Assembly: GCF_002303925.1 (NCBI RefSeq)
Contig: NZ_MRCS01000006.1
Location: 94,941-158,940, forward strand
Reading direction: 5' to 3'
Origin: Pseudomonas sp. ACN8
Lineage (GTDB): Bacteria > Pseudomonadota > Gammaproteobacteria > Pseudomonadales > Pseudomonadaceae
Length of the DNA stretch: 64,000 bases
The position numbers and the translations under genes were made by a program. Every line of letters starts with the position of its first letter. Within the stretch, counting starts at the first letter, position 1. Positions 63,798-64,000 of this stretch are shown piece after piece. Below the pieces are notes generated by a model that made no database searches, was not told the origin of the DNA, and was given only the letters and a program-made list of their open reading frames with translations.

Positions 63798-64000
63798 GAT
63801 TCTATGGTTGAGGGAAAGTCCTCAACTGGCTTTTGGCTGATATTCGCTTTGCCCTTTCAGCAAGGCGAATACAACCCGAGCAAGCTTGCGAGCCAGCATC
63901 ACTAGCGCCTGAGTGGTGCTGAACCCCCGAGTTCTTTGTTCTTCGTAATACCCTTTCCAGGCTTTCGTACGGCTAGCCGACATCGCTGCATTGTGCAGAA
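63798..64000 (-). mobile_element. IS110-family insertion sequence end, continuing past the window
   Basis: The sequence after the broken REP carries a 7-bp hairpin GTTGAGG-N6-CCTCAAC (63807-63826) and then the 3' end of a transposase on the minus strand. The element's other end is outside the window. The boundary at 63798 is inferred from loss of the REP sequence. Confidence 0.6.
63822..64000 (-). CDS. IS110-family transposase, C-terminal part
   Basis: Reading the minus strand from the right edge gives 58 codons to a stop at 63822, ending FALLKGQSEYQPKAS. The segment AWKGYYEEQRTRGFSTTQALV then MLARKLARVVFALLK is the usual C-terminal end of IS110/IS1111-type DEDD transposases of pseudomonads. 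The N-terminal catalytic part lies beyond the window. Confidence 0.85.
   Translation of the reverse strand, partial: LHNAAMSASRTKAWKGYYEEQRTRGFSTTQALVMLARKLARVVFALLKGQSEYQPKAS

Overview
The window is chromosomal DNA of a fluorescent-group Pseudomonas. The evidence is high-GC coding sequence, dense REP/REPIN palindromes (core GGAGCGAGCCTGCTCGCGA), a Pseudomonas-type metallothionein, and gene neighbourhoods that, from memory, resemble P. aeruginosa PAO1 PA2652-PA2666. Coding is continuous. No rRNA, tRNA, CRISPR or prophage was seen. The only mobile element is an IS110-type transposase end running off the right edge.

Layout. 1-9.9 kb: 3' part of a BvgS-like hybrid kinase, a DkgB-type aldo/keto reductase, a LysR regulator divergent from pirin and two YcaC-type hydrolases, a mechanosensitive channel fused to a cyclic-nucleotide-binding domain, and an AhpD-like protein. 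9.9-12.7 kb: an EmrAB-type efflux pair with a candidate operator. 13-18.6 kb: a thiolase/enoyl-CoA hydratase pair divergent from a polyamine-type binding protein, a class III aminotransferase and a LuxR-type regulator.

18.9-36.8 kb: a complete phenylacetate (PAA) catabolic region. paaFGHIJK ends at an intrinsic terminator. paaABCDE (the epoxidase) has its own promoter, followed by a DUF485 protein, a PaaL/ActP-type permease, an OprD porin and paaZ. The divergent paaY and paaX follow on the other strand. Inverted AAGCGATACA/TGTATCGCTT arms upstream of paaA, and related GTGATAC motifs between paaF and paaY, are candidate PaaX operators. Next to this lie feaR and tynA (36.9-40.2 kb). Their amine oxidase turns phenylethylamine into phenylacetaldehyde, one oxidation away from PAA, so the region links aromatic amine intake to the PAA pathway.

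40.4-44.5 kb: a fecI-fecR-fecA iron uptake signalling cassette. 44.6-50.3 kb: an MFS transporter, a DapF-like protein with both catalytic cysteines replaced by serine, cytosine deaminase, an alpha/beta-hydrolase remnant, queD and a patatin-like protein. 50.6-60.6 kb: a PepSY protein with a BqsRS/CarSR-like two-component system, an MHS-type transporter, then a chemoreceptor/transporter/chemoreceptor module. 60.8-64 kb: metallothionein, two small conserved proteins, an AraC regulator, an XapX protein, a quinone-oxidoreductase-like protein, and the IS110 transposase end abutting a broken REP.

I found no clearly new multi-gene system. The observations most worth following are the Ser/Ser DapF homologue, the internally deleted hydrolase that keeps its start and both ends, the IS inserted at a REP, the 33-bp perfect REP variant between paaY and paaX, and the PaaX-box-like sequence in front of the polyamine-type gene set.
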